A DNA stretch of 64,000 nucleotides from Corynebacterium sp. HMSC08A12 (GTDB lineage: Bacteria; Actinomycetota; Actinomycetes; Mycobacteriales; Mycobacteriaceae), in contig NZ_KV789188.1 in assembly GCF_001807485.1 (NCBI RefSeq), positions 92,892 through 156,891 on the forward strand, in the 5' to 3' direction. Below, in pieces: positions 45,105-53,446 of the stretch. Numbering within the stretch: the first letter of the stretch is position 1; each line of letters opens with the position of its first letter. Under the pieces are notes generated by a model, which was not told the DNA's origin, did no database searches, and saw only the letters and a program-made list of their open reading frames with translations. A program made the translations under genes and the position numbers.

Positions 45105-46757
45105 TTAAACCCGCAGCTTGGCGGCGCCTCCGCCGCCCTCACCGGCGGCCAGCGGCGCCGCCGCCTCCAGCGCCTCCACGCCGAAGGCCATGTCGTGGGT
45201 ATTGTCCGCGCTGGTGTAGGTGCGGCGCTCCTTGATGTAGTCGTGCTCCATCCGCCACGGATCGCCAGCGGCCTGGCGCGGCAGAGTCCCCACGCTGCGC
45301 TGGATATAGCCGCTGGACATCTCCAGAAGCGGCAGGTCAGCGGGCTCGCCGGCGGGTAGAACCGGGCACGCCCACTGCTCGCCTCGCGAGTCCATGTCCT
45401 TCCATAGCTGCACCAAGTACCGCGAGGTCATGTCCGCCCGCAAAGTCCACGACTGGTTCAAATACCCAATGGTGTAGGAGAAGTTCGGCAGCCGGTTAGC
45501 CATCATGGCACGATAAGCCACCAGAGATTCGGTGGGTACTGGGGCGCCATCGACTGAGAAGTTGGCGTCACCAAAAGCAAGAAGCTGTAGTCCCGTGGCG
45601 ATCACCAAGACATCAGCCTCGATGTACCCGCCGGAGCGCAACCGCACCCCGCCGGCGTCGACGCGCTCGATGTGGTCGGTGACGACCTTCGCCCCGCCGC
45701 GCACGGCCTTGAAGAAATCGCCGCCGGGGGACTTGCAGACGCGCTGGTCCCACGGGCCGTATGGGGGAGTGAAGTTGCGGCGGACCTCGTCGGCGGGCAG
45801 GTAAAGGCGGTTCCAGCCGCGGAACACCAGCTTCGCGATGCTGGGGAAGGTTTGGCAGAGGTGGTATTGCGCCATGTCGCGGCCGATGTGCAGGGTGCGC
45901 GCCAGGCGGTGGCCGAATTTGCCGGGCTCGGTGCTTAAGCCCAGGCCGACGAGGGAGCTGATCGTGTCGGTCTCCGGCAGCGGGGCGATGTAGGTGGGGG
46001 TGCGCTGCAGCATCGTCACGTCCGCACCCATCGCGTGCAGCGCCGGGACCAGCGTAATTGCCGTCGCGCCGGAGCCGATCACCGTGACCTTCTTGCCGCG
46101 CACGTCGAGGTCGCGGGGCCATTGCTGTGGGTGCAGGGCGGTGCCTTCGAAGGTATTGACGCCCTCAATCTCCGCCGTGAACCCTTCAGCATGGCGGTAG
46201 TATCCGGTGGCGAAGTGGAGGCGGCGCGTCCACGTGGTTACGGTCGGCTGCTCGGGGTTGGCGGAAGCGGCAGAGTCGGAGCCGTCGGTGCCTTCGGAGT
46301 TGGCGTGGCCGGTGCGGCCGACGCGCATGGTGACTTCCCACAGGCCGCGGTCGGTGTGGAAGTTCACGGATTCGACCCACGTGGATAGCTGTAGGCGGTC
46401 GAGCATGCCGATTTCCTGGGCGGCTTCGCGGCAGTAGTCGCGGATCTGCTTGCCGGAGCCGAGAGTTCCCTTGTGCGGCCACTTCTTGAAGGGGAGGGAG
46501 AACGTGGCCATGTCGGAGTCCGAGCGGATGCCGGGGTATTGGAAGGTGGCCCAGGTTCCGCCCACGTCGTAGTTAGAGTCCACGGCGGCCCAGTTCCAGC
46601 CGGGGAAGTTCTTGTTTACGTGGTAGGCGATGTCGATGCCGGAGAGCCCCGCGCCGACAATGAGGAGGTCGAGGGGGCGCTCGGCGGTAGCCTCCGTGAG
46701 TGCGGGGAGGGTTGAGATGGAGGAGCTGGTGGTTGGGTCGGTGGGTGTGGAATTCAT
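45105..46757 (-). CDS. Flavin-dependent Baeyer-Villiger-type monooxygenase (EthA-like)
   Basis: This 550-residue class B flavin monooxygenase oxidises ketones or sulfides with NADPH and oxygen. The FAD motif GAGLSG is at 35-40 and the NADPH motif GSGATA at 228-233. Between them FEGTALHPQQWP (203-214) matches the Baeyer-Villiger fingerprint FxGxxxHxxxW(P/D). The frame is open for 71 further residues, but the ATG at 46757 starts family similarity. The natural substrate is unknown; EthA in Mycobacterium activates ethionamide. The C-terminus is Ala/Gly-rich. Confidence 0.87.
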   Translation of the reverse strand: MNSTPTDPTTSSSISTLPALTEATAERPLDLLIVGAGLSGIDIAYHVNKNFPGWNWAAVDSNYDVGGTWATFQYPGIRSDSDMATFSLPFKKWPHKGTLGSGKQIRDYCREAAQEIGMLDRLQLSTWVESVNFHTDRGLWEVTMRVGRTGHANSEGTDGSDSAASANPEQPTVTTWTRRLHFATGYYRHAEGFTAEIEGVNTFEGTALHPQQWPRDLDVRGKKVTVIGSGATAITLVPALHAMGADVTMLQRTPTYIAPLPETDTISSLVGLGLSTEPGKFGHRLARTLHIGRDMAQYHLCQTFPSIAKLVFRGWNRLYLPADEVRRNFTPPYGPWDQRVCKSPGGDFFKAVRGGAKVVTDHIERVDAGGVRLRSGGYIEADVLVIATGLQLLAFGDANFSVDGAPVPTESLVAYRAMMANRLPNFSYTIGYLNQSWTLRADMTSRYLVQLWKDMDSRGEQWACPVLPAGEPADLPLLEMSSGYIQRSVGTLPRQAAGDPWRMEHDYIKERRTYTSADNTHDMAFGVEALEAAAPLAAGEGGGGAAKLRV

Positions 46758-46951
46758 GAGGCACACCGTACTCCAAGGTCGTGCAGTGTGTAGGAAAACC
46801 AATATTTTACTTCCGCTTAGGAAACCGAACATGAAGGGTGTGGGCTTATAGCCATGAACGCGGTTATGGCGGTGAATAAAGTGTGAATAATTTAAGGATT
46901 TGGGCGACCTGGGGGTTTGTATGAGCGCGATCGCCTGGCCTGCGGGTTTGT

Positions 46952-47137
46952 TTATCCCCAGGTTATCCACCGATGAAAAGAGAAGCTTTCACACCAGTCA
47001 CACTGTTCTGACCTGCGCAAACGTGGAAACGTGCAGGTGAGAGCATCGGCTATCCACAAGTTATCCACAAGCCATCCTGGGGGATTGGGGGTTATGCACA
47101 TTTCCTCCACAGGTATATTCACAAAGCCTGTGGATAA
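46952..47137. promoter_or_regulatory. Cluster of DnaA boxes upstream of dnaB
   Basis: Two perfect TTATCCACA boxes lie at 47061-47069 and, inverted, at 47129-47137. Near matches lie at 46952 (TTATCCCCA), 46963 (TTATCCACC), 47050 (CTATCCACA) and 47092 (TTATGCACA). An A/T-rich patch (GTGAATAATTTAAGG) lies just upstream near 46882. CTGACCTGC also occurs here at 47008-47016. Confidence 0.75.
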
Positions 47138-47192
47138 CTTGTTCTGTATTGCCGCTTAGGGGTTGTCCCGCGCTGCCATTAAAGTGGTCGGC

Positions 47193-48764
47193 ATGAGCGA
47201 AAATGCAGGCATGAACTTCGACGACGGCGCCCCGCTGCCGGAGGAACCTTTCGACGATTTCGGCGGTCCCAGCGACTTCGGCGCCGGCTCGGGAGGTGGC
47301 TTCGGCGCTGGCTCGGGCGCCGGGGGAGCGGGCGGCTTCGAGTCTTCCGGTCGTCGCGGCGGGGGTTTCCAGGGCGGTCGGAGGGGTCGGGGTGGCCAGG
47401 GCGGTCACGGCGGCTCTCAGCAGATCGTCCGCGAGATGCCGCAGAACCCGGAAGCCGAGCAGGGCGTGCTCGGCGGCATGATGCTGGATAAGGACGCCAT
47501 TGCGGATGTCGTGGAGGTCCTCGTTGGTGATGACTTCTACGTGCCGAAGCACAAGACTATTTTTGACGCCATACTTCAGCTGTACGGCGAGGGTAAGGAA
47601 GTAGACCCGGTCATCGTCAGTGGCCGCCTGGACCGCGATGGCGTGCTGAGCTTCATCGGCGGCGCTGATTACCTGCACAGTGTCGTCCAGAAGACTCCGA
47701 CCTCGGCAAACGTCGGCTACTACGCCTCGATCGTGCGAGAGAAGGCCACGCTGCGGCGCCTGGTGCAGGCCGGCACCACGATTGTGCAGCTGGGCTACGC
47801 GGGCACTGAAGGGGCGGACGTGGATAACGTGGTGGACCGCGCGCAGCAGGAGATGTTCGCCATCACCAACGATGCCGCGAAGGAGGACTACGAGGTCTTC
47901 GCGGAACTGGTCGCCTCCACAGTGGGGGAGATCGAGCAGCTGGAGAGCCAGGATGGCGTGGAGATGGGCATCCCCACTGGCTTTGCCGACCTGGATGATC
48001 TGACGAATGGTCTGCGTGGCGGCCAGATGGTGATTGTGGCAGCCCGCCCAGGTGTGGGTAAGTCCACGCTGGCGCTGGACTTCATGCGTTCGGCGTCGAT
48101 CCAGCACGGCAAAGCGTCGGCGCTGTTCAGCCTGGAAATGAGCAAGTCCGAGGTCATGATGCGCATCTTCTCTGCAGAGGCGGAGGTGCGCCTGGCTTCC
48201 ATGCGCGGAGGCAAGCTGACCGACGACGACTGGGATCGCCTGACCGTGCGCATCGGCGAGATCGAGGACGCGCCGATCTACATCGACGATTCGCCGAACC
48301 TGACGATGATGGAGATCCGCTCGAAGGCACGCCGCCTGAAGCAGCAGGTGGATCTGCAGCTGATCGTGGTGGACTACCTGCAGCTGATGTCCTCCGGCAA
48401 GCGAGTGGAATCACGCCAGCAAGAGGTCTCTGAGTTCTCCCGCCAGCTGAAGCTGTTGGCCAAGGAGGTCAACGTGCCGGTCGTTGCGATCTCGCAGCTG
48501 AACCGTGGCGTGGAGTCCCGCGGCGACGATGCGCTTCCGCGTGTCTCTGACCTGCGTGAATCTGGTTCGCTGGAGCAGGATGCCGACATGGTCATGCTGA
48601 TCAACCGCCCGGACTCGCAGAACCCGGATCACGAGCGTGCGGGCGAGGCGGACATCATCCTCGCTAAGCACCGTGGTGGTCCCATTGGCACGGTGACGGT
48701 GGCCAACCAGCTGCAGTTCTCCAAGTTCTCCGACATGGCCCGCGACATCAGCCCTATGCCCTAA
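47193..48764 (+). CDS. dnaB: Replicative DNA helicase DnaB
   Basis: This hexameric helicase unwinds DNA at the replication fork. A Gly/Phe/Arg-rich head of about 80 residues precedes the N-terminal domain (EAEQGVLGGMMLDKDAIADV). The RecA-like domain has Walker A ARPGVGKST, LFSLEMSKSEVMMRI, Walker B LIVVDYLQLM and the arginine-finger region ISQLNRGVESR. No intein is present, unlike some mycobacterial DnaB. ATG at 47193 is preferred; a TTG ten codons upstream and an ATG six codons downstream are alternatives. The DnaA-box cluster upstream suggests DnaA-linked control. Confidence 0.95.
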   Translation: MSENAGMNFDDGAPLPEEPFDDFGGPSDFGAGSGGGFGAGSGAGGAGGFESSGRRGGGFQGGRRGRGGQGGHGGSQQIVREMPQNPEAEQGVLGGMMLDKDAIADVVEVLVGDDFYVPKHKTIFDAILQLYGEGKEVDPVIVSGRLDRDGVLSFIGGADYLHSVVQKTPTSANVGYYASIVREKATLRRLVQAGTTIVQLGYAGTEGADVDNVVDRAQQEMFAITNDAAKEDYEVFAELVASTVGEIEQLESQDGVEMGIPTGFADLDDLTNGLRGGQMVIVAARPGVGKSTLALDFMRSASIQHGKASALFSLEMSKSEVMMRIFSAEAEVRLASMRGGKLTDDDWDRLTVRIGEIEDAPIYIDDSPNLTMMEIRSKARRLKQQVDLQLIVVDYLQLMSSGKRVESRQQEVSEFSRQLKLLAKEVNVPVVAISQLNRGVESRGDDALPRVSDLRESGSLEQDADMVMLINRPDSQNPDHERAGEADIILAKHRGGPIGTVTVANQLQFSKFSDMARDISPMP

Positions 48765-48803
48765 ATCCCACGCGGGGCATCCGCGCGCTGCCCCGCGCCG
48801 CGC

Positions 48804-49295
48804 CTAAGGCTGTTCGTTCAGCTTCGCCAGGATCGAGTAGAACTGCTCAACTTCCGTATCGGTCAGCCGGTCAAACACCAGCCCGCGCACCTTCGCCACG
48901 TGGCCGGGCGCAGCAGTAGTGATCGCGTCGAGACCTGCGGGTTCAAGGACGACGAAGGCCCCGCGCCCGTCGGCGTCACAAGTTTCGCGGCGCACAAGAC
49001 CGCGCTTCGACATGCGCGTGATCTGGTGCGATAGGCGCGAACGGCTCCACTGCATCATGTTCGCCAGCGCGACGATTCGCTGCTGGTGGTTCGGCGATTC
49101 CGAAAGATGCACCAGAACCTCGTAGTCGGACAGGGATAGGGAAGTTTCCGCTGCCAGCTGCTGCACCAGCTCGGCATTGATCTGGATGTGGGCGTTGAGC
49201 CACGCTCGCCACACCTGCTGCTCGCGGCTGCTCAGCCACGGGGTTCCCGCGTTGGCATCCGCATCTTGCGGAGAAGAGGTGTTTTCTTGTGTCAT
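48804..49295 (-). CDS. MarR family transcriptional regulator
   Basis: This 163-residue winged-helix protein has recognition helix MMQWSRSRLSHQITRMSKRG and wing VRRETCDADGRGAFVVLE. A single Cys in the wing region could sense oxidants, but this is speculative. ATG at 49295 has a GATAAT -10 hexamer seven bases upstream and no ribosome-binding site. The overlapping GTGCAC and TGTGCG half-sites around the -10 could be an autoregulatory operator. It is divergent from the YceI remnant. Confidence 0.87.
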   Translation of the reverse strand: MTQENTSSPQDADANAGTPWLSSREQQVWRAWLNAHIQINAELVQQLAAETSLSLSDYEVLVHLSESPNHQQRIVALANMMQWSRSRLSHQITRMSKRGLVRRETCDADGRGAFVVLEPAGLDAITTAAPGHVAKVRGLVFDRLTDTEVEQFYSILAKLNEQP

Positions 49296-49302
49296 GTGCA
49301 CC

Positions 49303-49308
49303 ATTATC
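49303..49308 (-). promoter_or_regulatory. -10 hexamer of marR, leaderless start
   Basis: GATAAT on the minus strand is seven bases before the ATG at 49295. Confidence 0.6.
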
Positions 49309-49342
49309 GCACATCAGTCAATATGGTGGACACATCAACTAA

Positions 49343-49519
49343 GTGGACGTAGGTTGGGACCCAGCGCATCAAGAGAAGTACCCACACATCACCTTCACCT
49401 CCACGGACATCACCGCCGCCGGCGAGACCGCCATCAAGGTCACCGGCGACCTGACCATCAAGGACGTCACGAAGCCCGTCACCATTGACTTCGACATTTT
49501 TGCCGTCAAGCAGGGCTAA
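49343..49519 (+). pseudogene. Remnant of a YceI family protein
   Basis: The frame from a GTG at 49343 gives 58 residues. EKYPHITFTSTDITAAGETA and KVTGDLTIKDVTKPVTIDF match the middle of YceI lipocalin-like proteins, and DFDIFAVKQG resembles their C-terminal strand. The first ~90 residues and about 50 residues between KPVT and the last strand are missing. A normal YceI has about 180 residues, so this looks like a doubly deleted gene. YceI genes are often next to marR, as here. Confidence 0.75.
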
Positions 49520-49566
49520 CCCGCCAGCCCGGCGGCGTGACTGGCCGTTTAATCCAGTTGCCTGGG

Positions 49567-49572
49567 TAATAT
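49567..49572 (+). promoter_or_regulatory. -10 hexamer of crcB1, leaderless start
   Basis: TAATAT lies seven bases before the ATG at 49580. No fluoride riboswitch fold is recognised in the 60 bases upstream. Confidence 0.6.
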
Positions 49573-49579
49573 TGCACCC

Positions 49580-50107
49580 ATGAAACGCCTTCCGCCCATC
49601 GCCCTGGTCTTCCTCGGCGGCGCGCTGGGGGCGATTTTTCGTTGGGCACTGACCGTTTGGATCCCCGCGCTCGGCGACCCAACGCGCGTCCCCGGCGCGG
49701 CCACTCCGCTGAATGTCACCGGCGGAATCCCCCTCGGGGATATTGCATTGCTGGTGGTCAACGTCCTGGGAGCACTCCTGCTGGGCCTTCTGGTCGGCAT
49801 GATCCCGGATTCCGCCCACCCGCGCCGCGCGTTCTGGGGCACGGGGCTGCTCGGCGGTTTCACGTCGTTTAGCTCGCTCGCTGCGGCTATTGACGCCCCC
49901 ACCGACTCAACTACCGCCGTCCTCATCGGGGGAGCCTACGGACTGGTCACGCTGGTGCTTGGCCTGCTTGCGGCTGCGATGGGGCTGCGCCTCGGGCGGG
50001 ATTTGAATGAGCTGGCGCGGCTACGGCACGGGGGCAGTGCAGCCCAAGTAGCCAGCGGCGCCGGTGCTGACCCTGAGGCCGCGCCGGGGGATAGGGGCAC
50101 GCGATGA
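49580..50107 (+). CDS. crcB1: Fluoride exporter CrcB, subunit 1
   Basis: This 175-residue Fluc-type channel protein has four membrane helices. GGALGAIFRWALTVW, VVNVLGALLLGLLVG and GLLGGFTSFSSLA carry the family's conserved Gly-rich, Asn and TFSS-like elements. It is longer than usual because of a ~40-residue hydrophilic tail (ELARLRHGGSAAQVASGAGA). Actinobacteria often encode two homologues that form a heterodimer. It overlaps crcB2 by four bases (ATGA). Confidence 0.9.
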   Translation: MKRLPPIALVFLGGALGAIFRWALTVWIPALGDPTRVPGAATPLNVTGGIPLGDIALLVVNVLGALLLGLLVGMIPDSAHPRRAFWGTGLLGGFTSFSSLAAAIDAPTDSTTAVLIGGAYGLVTLVLGLLAAAMGLRLGRDLNELARLRHGGSAAQVASGAGADPEAAPGDRGTR

Positions 50108-50514
50108 GCACCGGAGCAACCCTCGTGGAGCTGCTGGCCGTCGCCGTCGGCGGCGGAACGGGCGCGGCCGCCCGCTATGGCCTGGACACTTACCTGAAGT
50201 CCCGGCGCGGCTGGGCACCCCTGTGGAGCCTGGCGGTGGTGAACCTCCTCGGCACCGCTCTACTGGGCCTGATCCTTGGCTTCACCTCGCAGCACTCGAC
50301 TGGCAGCGGGGTTGGTACGGCCGGGGACATCCTATTCCCCCTGATCGGAGTGGGTTTGGCCGGTGGGTTCACCACGTTTTCCACGGTAATGGTGGAGGTC
50401 TACACCCGGCCCCAACCCGGCCGCCGCATCGTCGGCGTGGTGGCGATGACCGCCGCCTGCTGCGCGGTATTCTTCCCCGCGCTCTGGGGCGGGGCGGCGC
50501 TCGCGGGCGCCTAG
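50104..50514 (+). CDS. crcB2: Fluoride exporter CrcB, subunit 2
   Basis: This 136-residue CrcB/Fluc homologue with four membrane helices has GGGTGAAARYGLDTYL, VNLLGTALLGLILGF and GLAGGFTTFSTVMVE, all typical. The ATG overlaps the crcB1 stop, so the pair is translated together and probably forms a dual-topology heterodimer. Confidence 0.9.
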   Translation: MSTGATLVELLAVAVGGGTGAAARYGLDTYLKSRRGWAPLWSLAVVNLLGTALLGLILGFTSQHSTGSGVGTAGDILFPLIGVGLAGGFTTFSTVMVEVYTRPQPGRRIVGVVAMTAACCAVFFPALWGGAALAGA

Positions 50515-50549
50515 CCTGCCGCGATTTACGCGGCAGCGCCTAGCATCTG

Positions 50550-51053
50550 CTACTTCTTGGCAGTGACCCAGATGTCGATCTCCGCGTAGGTGGATTCCTT
50601 ACCTTCGTCGTCGGCGAAGTGGATCGTCACCGTCACGGTCTGCCCGCCGGATTCCTTGGTGATCTTCTCGAAGTCCGGCAGCTCGGCCGTCGCGGTGGCC
50701 GTCAGGCTGCCCTTCGTCTTCTTCAGGTACTTCGTGCGCATGCCCTGCGGCAGCCAGCGGTGCGTGTTGGGGACGGACGCCTCAGCCAGCATCCCCATCG
50801 CAAACTCCGCCACATTGCAGGCCGCAATGGCGTGGAAGGTTCCGATGTGGTTATTCAGCAGCCACCACTTCTTCGACTTCACCTGGCAGTAGCCCGGTCG
50901 CAACTCCTGCAGGCGCGGTTGTACGGTCAGGAAGTAAGGCGCCTTAGCGCTGGCTGCCAGCGAAAACAGGCCGTTGCCAAACGGCTTCTTCGCAAGATTC
51001 TTGTACATTTTGAAAGTGCTAGACGGATTCGCGTTGGCGTCATAAATAGACAT
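50550..51053 (-). CDS. DUF4442 hotdog-fold protein (thioesterase-like)
   Basis: This 167-residue protein is of the DUF4442 group, which has the hotdog fold of acyl-CoA thioesterases. The segment SKKWWLLNNHIGTFHAIAAC followed by NVAEFAMGML is the conserved helix region; enzymatic activity has not been shown for most members. ATG at 51053 is chosen since a TAGAGT hexamer lies seven bases upstream; the open frame upstream is probably untranslated. It is convergent with crcB2 and divergent from the thioredoxin gene. Confidence 0.78.
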   Translation of the reverse strand: MSIYDANANPSSTFKMYKNLAKKPFGNGLFSLAASAKAPYFLTVQPRLQELRPGYCQVKSKKWWLLNNHIGTFHAIAACNVAEFAMGMLAEASVPNTHRWLPQGMRTKYLKKTKGSLTATATAELPDFEKITKESGGQTVTVTIHFADDEGKESTYAEIDIWVTAKK

Positions 51054-51060
51054 AGTGAGA

Positions 51061-51066
51061 ACTCTA
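51061..51066 (-). promoter_or_regulatory. -10 hexamer of the DUF4442 gene, leaderless start
   Basis: TAGAGT on the minus strand is seven bases before the ATG at 51053. Confidence 0.55.
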
Positions 51067-51195
51067 ACGTGGAATAAAGCGTGCGTTGCGTAATGTTGGA
51101 AAAACATACGCGCCCCTTTTAACGGTGCGCAGTGACAAAGCAGTGACAAAGCAGCGACAAGCTTTGAACGAAGCAATCAACCCGAAGGGAAAGAA

Positions 51196-51567
51196 ATGGC
51201 GACCACTGAAATCACCGGAGCAAACTTCCAGGAAACCGTACAGGGCGACGGCATCGTCGTACTGGACTTCTGGGCAGACTGGTGTGGTCCGTGCAAGCGC
51301 TTCGCCCCGATCTTCGAGCAGGCCTCCGAGGAGAACCCGGACGCCGTGTTCGGCAAGGTAGATACCGAAGCCAACCAGGAGCTTTCCGCGGCTCTGCAGA
51401 TCCAGTCGATCCCGACGCTGATGCTGTTCCGCGACGGCGTGCTGCTGGCTCGCGAATCCGGCCTGCTGCCGGGCAAGGCCATCAACGAGCTGATTGCCAA
51501 GGCCAAGGAGCTGGACATGGACGAGGTTCGCAAGCAGATCGAGGCCGAGCAGGGCGAGGCGCAGTAA
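51196..51567 (+). CDS. Thioredoxin (canonical WCGPC)
   Basis: This 123-residue second thioredoxin has VVLDFWADWCGPCKRFAPIF at 21-40 (Cys30 and Cys33), SIPTLMLF with the cis-Pro, and a C-terminal extension of about 15 charged residues. GAAGGGAAAG precedes the ATG. It is not linked to a reductase gene and presumably uses the TrxB encoded at 8.9 kb. Confidence 0.93.
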   Translation: MATTEITGANFQETVQGDGIVVLDFWADWCGPCKRFAPIFEQASEENPDAVFGKVDTEANQELSAALQIQSIPTLMLFRDGVLLARESGLLPGKAINELIAKAKELDMDEVRKQIEAEQGEAQ

Positions 51568-51573
51568 GCGCTC

Positions 51574-51592
51574 AGCGCGCCCGGAGCGCGCT
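51574..51592. terminator. Hairpin between convergent thioredoxin and alcohol dehydrogenase genes
   Basis: A perfect 7-bp stem AGCGCGC/GCGCGCT around CCGGA lies in the 23-base gap. There is no T-run, so termination is uncertain. Confidence 0.4.
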
Positions 51593-52649
51593 ACAACGTG
51601 TTGACGTCGATGACGAAACGGTAGCGCACATCCGAATCCAATACGCGCTGGTAGGCCGTGTTGATCTCCTCTGCCGGGATGACCTCCGCCTCCGCGGTGA
51701 TGCCGTGGGCGGCGCAGAAATCAATCATCTCCTGGGTCTCCCGGATACCACCGATAGCGCTGCCCGCCACGGAGCGGCGCTTACCGATCAGCGCACCGGC
51801 GCTGATCTGCATCTTCTCCGGCGGTAGCCCCAGCATCACCATGGTTCCGCCACGCGCCAGGGTGGAAATAAACGGTGCCGGATCCAGCGGGGCGCTCACC
51901 GTATTAATGATTAGGTCGAAGCTCGCCCTGAAGGGCTTGTGCCAGTCCTCCTCCTTGGTGGCCACGTAACGGCTGGCACCAAAGGCCATGCCGTCGGCCT
52001 CCTTAGACTTCGAGTGGCTCAATACCGTCACGTCCGCGCCCATCGCCGCAGCCAGCTTTACCGCCACGTGCCCCAGGCCGCCCATGCCGACGACCGCCAC
52101 GCGGGAACCTTCGCCCACGTCCCAGTGCTTCAGCGGGGAATACGTAGTAATTCCAGCACACAGCAGGGGAGTGGCCGCCGCGGCCGCATCCGACTCCAAG
52201 TCGGCGAAGGCCTTCGGGATGCGGACCAGGAACTCCTCGCGACACACGATGTGGGTGGAGTAACCGCCCTGCGTGATCGTGCCGTCGAGGCGGTCGGGCG
52301 CGTTGTACGTGCCGGTCGAACCGTTCTCGCAGTAGTTTTCGTCGCCTTCGCGGCAGGCATCGCAATCTAGGCAGCTATCCACCAGGCAGCCGATGCCGAC
52401 CACATCGCCGGGGCGGAAGTTCTGCACCTCCGTGCCAACCTCGGTGACCTCGCCGATGATCTCGTGGCCGGGGGTCATGGGGAAGTTATCGTGCGGCCAA
52501 TCGCCGTTCACGGTGTGGATGTCCGAGTGGCAGATGCCCGCCCAGCGGATCTTGATGAGGCAGTCGTTGGGGCGCAGGTCGCGCCGGGAAATTGTGGATT
52601 TTTCCAGCGCCTCGCCGGCGCCGGGGGCTGAGTAGCATGCAACGTCCAT
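51591..52649 (-). CDS. Zinc-dependent alcohol dehydrogenase (cinnamyl/YahK type)
   Basis: This 352-residue medium-chain dehydrogenase has catalytic-zinc residues in GICHSDIH and GHEIIGEV, the structural-zinc cysteines in CLVDSCLDCDACREGDENYC, and the nucleotide-binding VAVVGMGGLGHVAVKLA. The pattern is that of broad NADP-dependent aldehyde reductases such as YahK and cinnamyl alcohol dehydrogenases. ATG at 52649 starts family similarity; the longer frame is not supported. The substrate is not predictable. Confidence 0.9.
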   Translation of the reverse strand: MDVACYSAPGAGEALEKSTISRRDLRPNDCLIKIRWAGICHSDIHTVNGDWPHDNFPMTPGHEIIGEVTEVGTEVQNFRPGDVVGIGCLVDSCLDCDACREGDENYCENGSTGTYNAPDRLDGTITQGGYSTHIVCREEFLVRIPKAFADLESDAAAAATPLLCAGITTYSPLKHWDVGEGSRVAVVGMGGLGHVAVKLAAAMGADVTVLSHSKSKEADGMAFGASRYVATKEEDWHKPFRASFDLIINTVSAPLDPAPFISTLARGGTMVMLGLPPEKMQISAGALIGKRRSVAGSAIGGIRETQEMIDFCAAHGITAEAEVIPAEEINTAYQRVLDSDVRYRFVIDVNTL

Positions 52650-52784
52650 GTTCCCCAGGCTACGCAGGTCCCACGTGGGCGGTGTTCGCGTGCGGCGCGC
52701 ACGTGTGTAGCTCGCGCACAGGCCTCCCGCGTGCGCAGCGCGGATTCGCACAGCCTGTGCTGGGGTGCGGGCAGGCGCGGCCTA

Positions 52785-52801
52785 GAGGGCGTCAATAAAA
52801 A
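52785..52801 (+). repeat. Intergenic copy of the dispersed GGGCGTCA motif
   Basis: It reads GAGGGCGTCAATAAAAA. It lies between divergent genes, where no coding constraint applies. Confidence 0.6.
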
Positions 52802-52870
52802 GAACGGCGATTCGCGCAACGGTGCCACTGCGGGGATAATGCGTAAGGGCTTTACAACAGGAGGCACGAA

Positions 52871-53446
52871 ATGGGACGGATCAACGGCAAGAAGGCCGCA
52901 GTGGCGCTGACCGCCGGGCTGGTCGGCTTCGCCGGTACCGGAATGGCCGTGGCGAAGGGCGGAATCTCTGCGAACTTGGCGCTTTCCGGCTCTTTCTTCA
53001 CCGTGACGATCGGCGGCCTGTCCGGGCAGGATTTCTCCCTGTTCATGGATAACGATGCGAAGGGCGATGATCACCTGCCCGTAGCGCGCGTGAAGATTAA
53101 GCAGGCGAAGGCTTCTGACCTGTGCCTTTCCACAACCGTGCCGGACCTTCCCGCCGTTGGCGAGGCCACCCTTTCGCTGCGCGCCAACGGACAGAACAGC
53201 GTTGATGCGGACGATCTGATCGTGGGCTCCACCGACATTAAGGGCAGCCTGCGGATGGCCGACCCCAACCTTGGTATTGACGCCAGCCAGGTCAACCCCG
53301 AAGCGCCGGACGACGCCTGGGGTCTGCACTCGAAGGACGTGCAGATTGTGGCGGAGAAGATCATTGCCACGTCGGTTGGGGCGAAGCAGCTGAACGTTTC
53401 CGGAGTGGAGGCGAGCGTGCGCCGAGGAACCGAGAATGCCTGCTAA
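52871..53446 (+). CDS. DUF6230 family exported protein
   Basis: This 191-residue protein starts with a signal or anchor segment (KKAAVALTAGLVGFAGTGMAVA) and continues as a beta-rich domain. I assign DUF6230 from the start pattern and the pairing with DUF6114, an arrangement common in Streptomyces and other actinobacteria. The function is unknown. AGGAGG lies before the ATG. The end overlaps the next gene by 11 bases. Confidence 0.72.
   Translation: MGRINGKKAAVALTAGLVGFAGTGMAVAKGGISANLALSGSFFTVTIGGLSGQDFSLFMDNDAKGDDHLPVARVKIKQAKASDLCLSTTVPDLPAVGEATLSLRANGQNSVDADDLIVGSTDIKGSLRMADPNLGIDASQVNPEAPDDAWGLHSKDVQIVAEKIIATSVGAKQLNVSGVEASVRRGTENAC

Noticed and set aside
45105..46970. Long 5' extension of the monooxygenase frame to 46970
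   Set aside because: The first 71 residues show no family similarity and overlap the DnaA-box region. Similarity starts at the ATG at 46757.
46940..47160. Primary replication origin oriC
   Set aside because: The gene order places dnaA and the main origin left of base 1. The DnaA-box cluster here is reported as a regulatory or accessory site only.
47193..48764. Possible intein in DnaB
   Set aside because: The helicase motifs are contiguous and the length is normal.
49520..49579. Fluoride riboswitch before crcB1
   Set aside because: The gap is only 60 bases and the gene has a -10 hexamer seven bases before its ATG, leaving no room for the leader.
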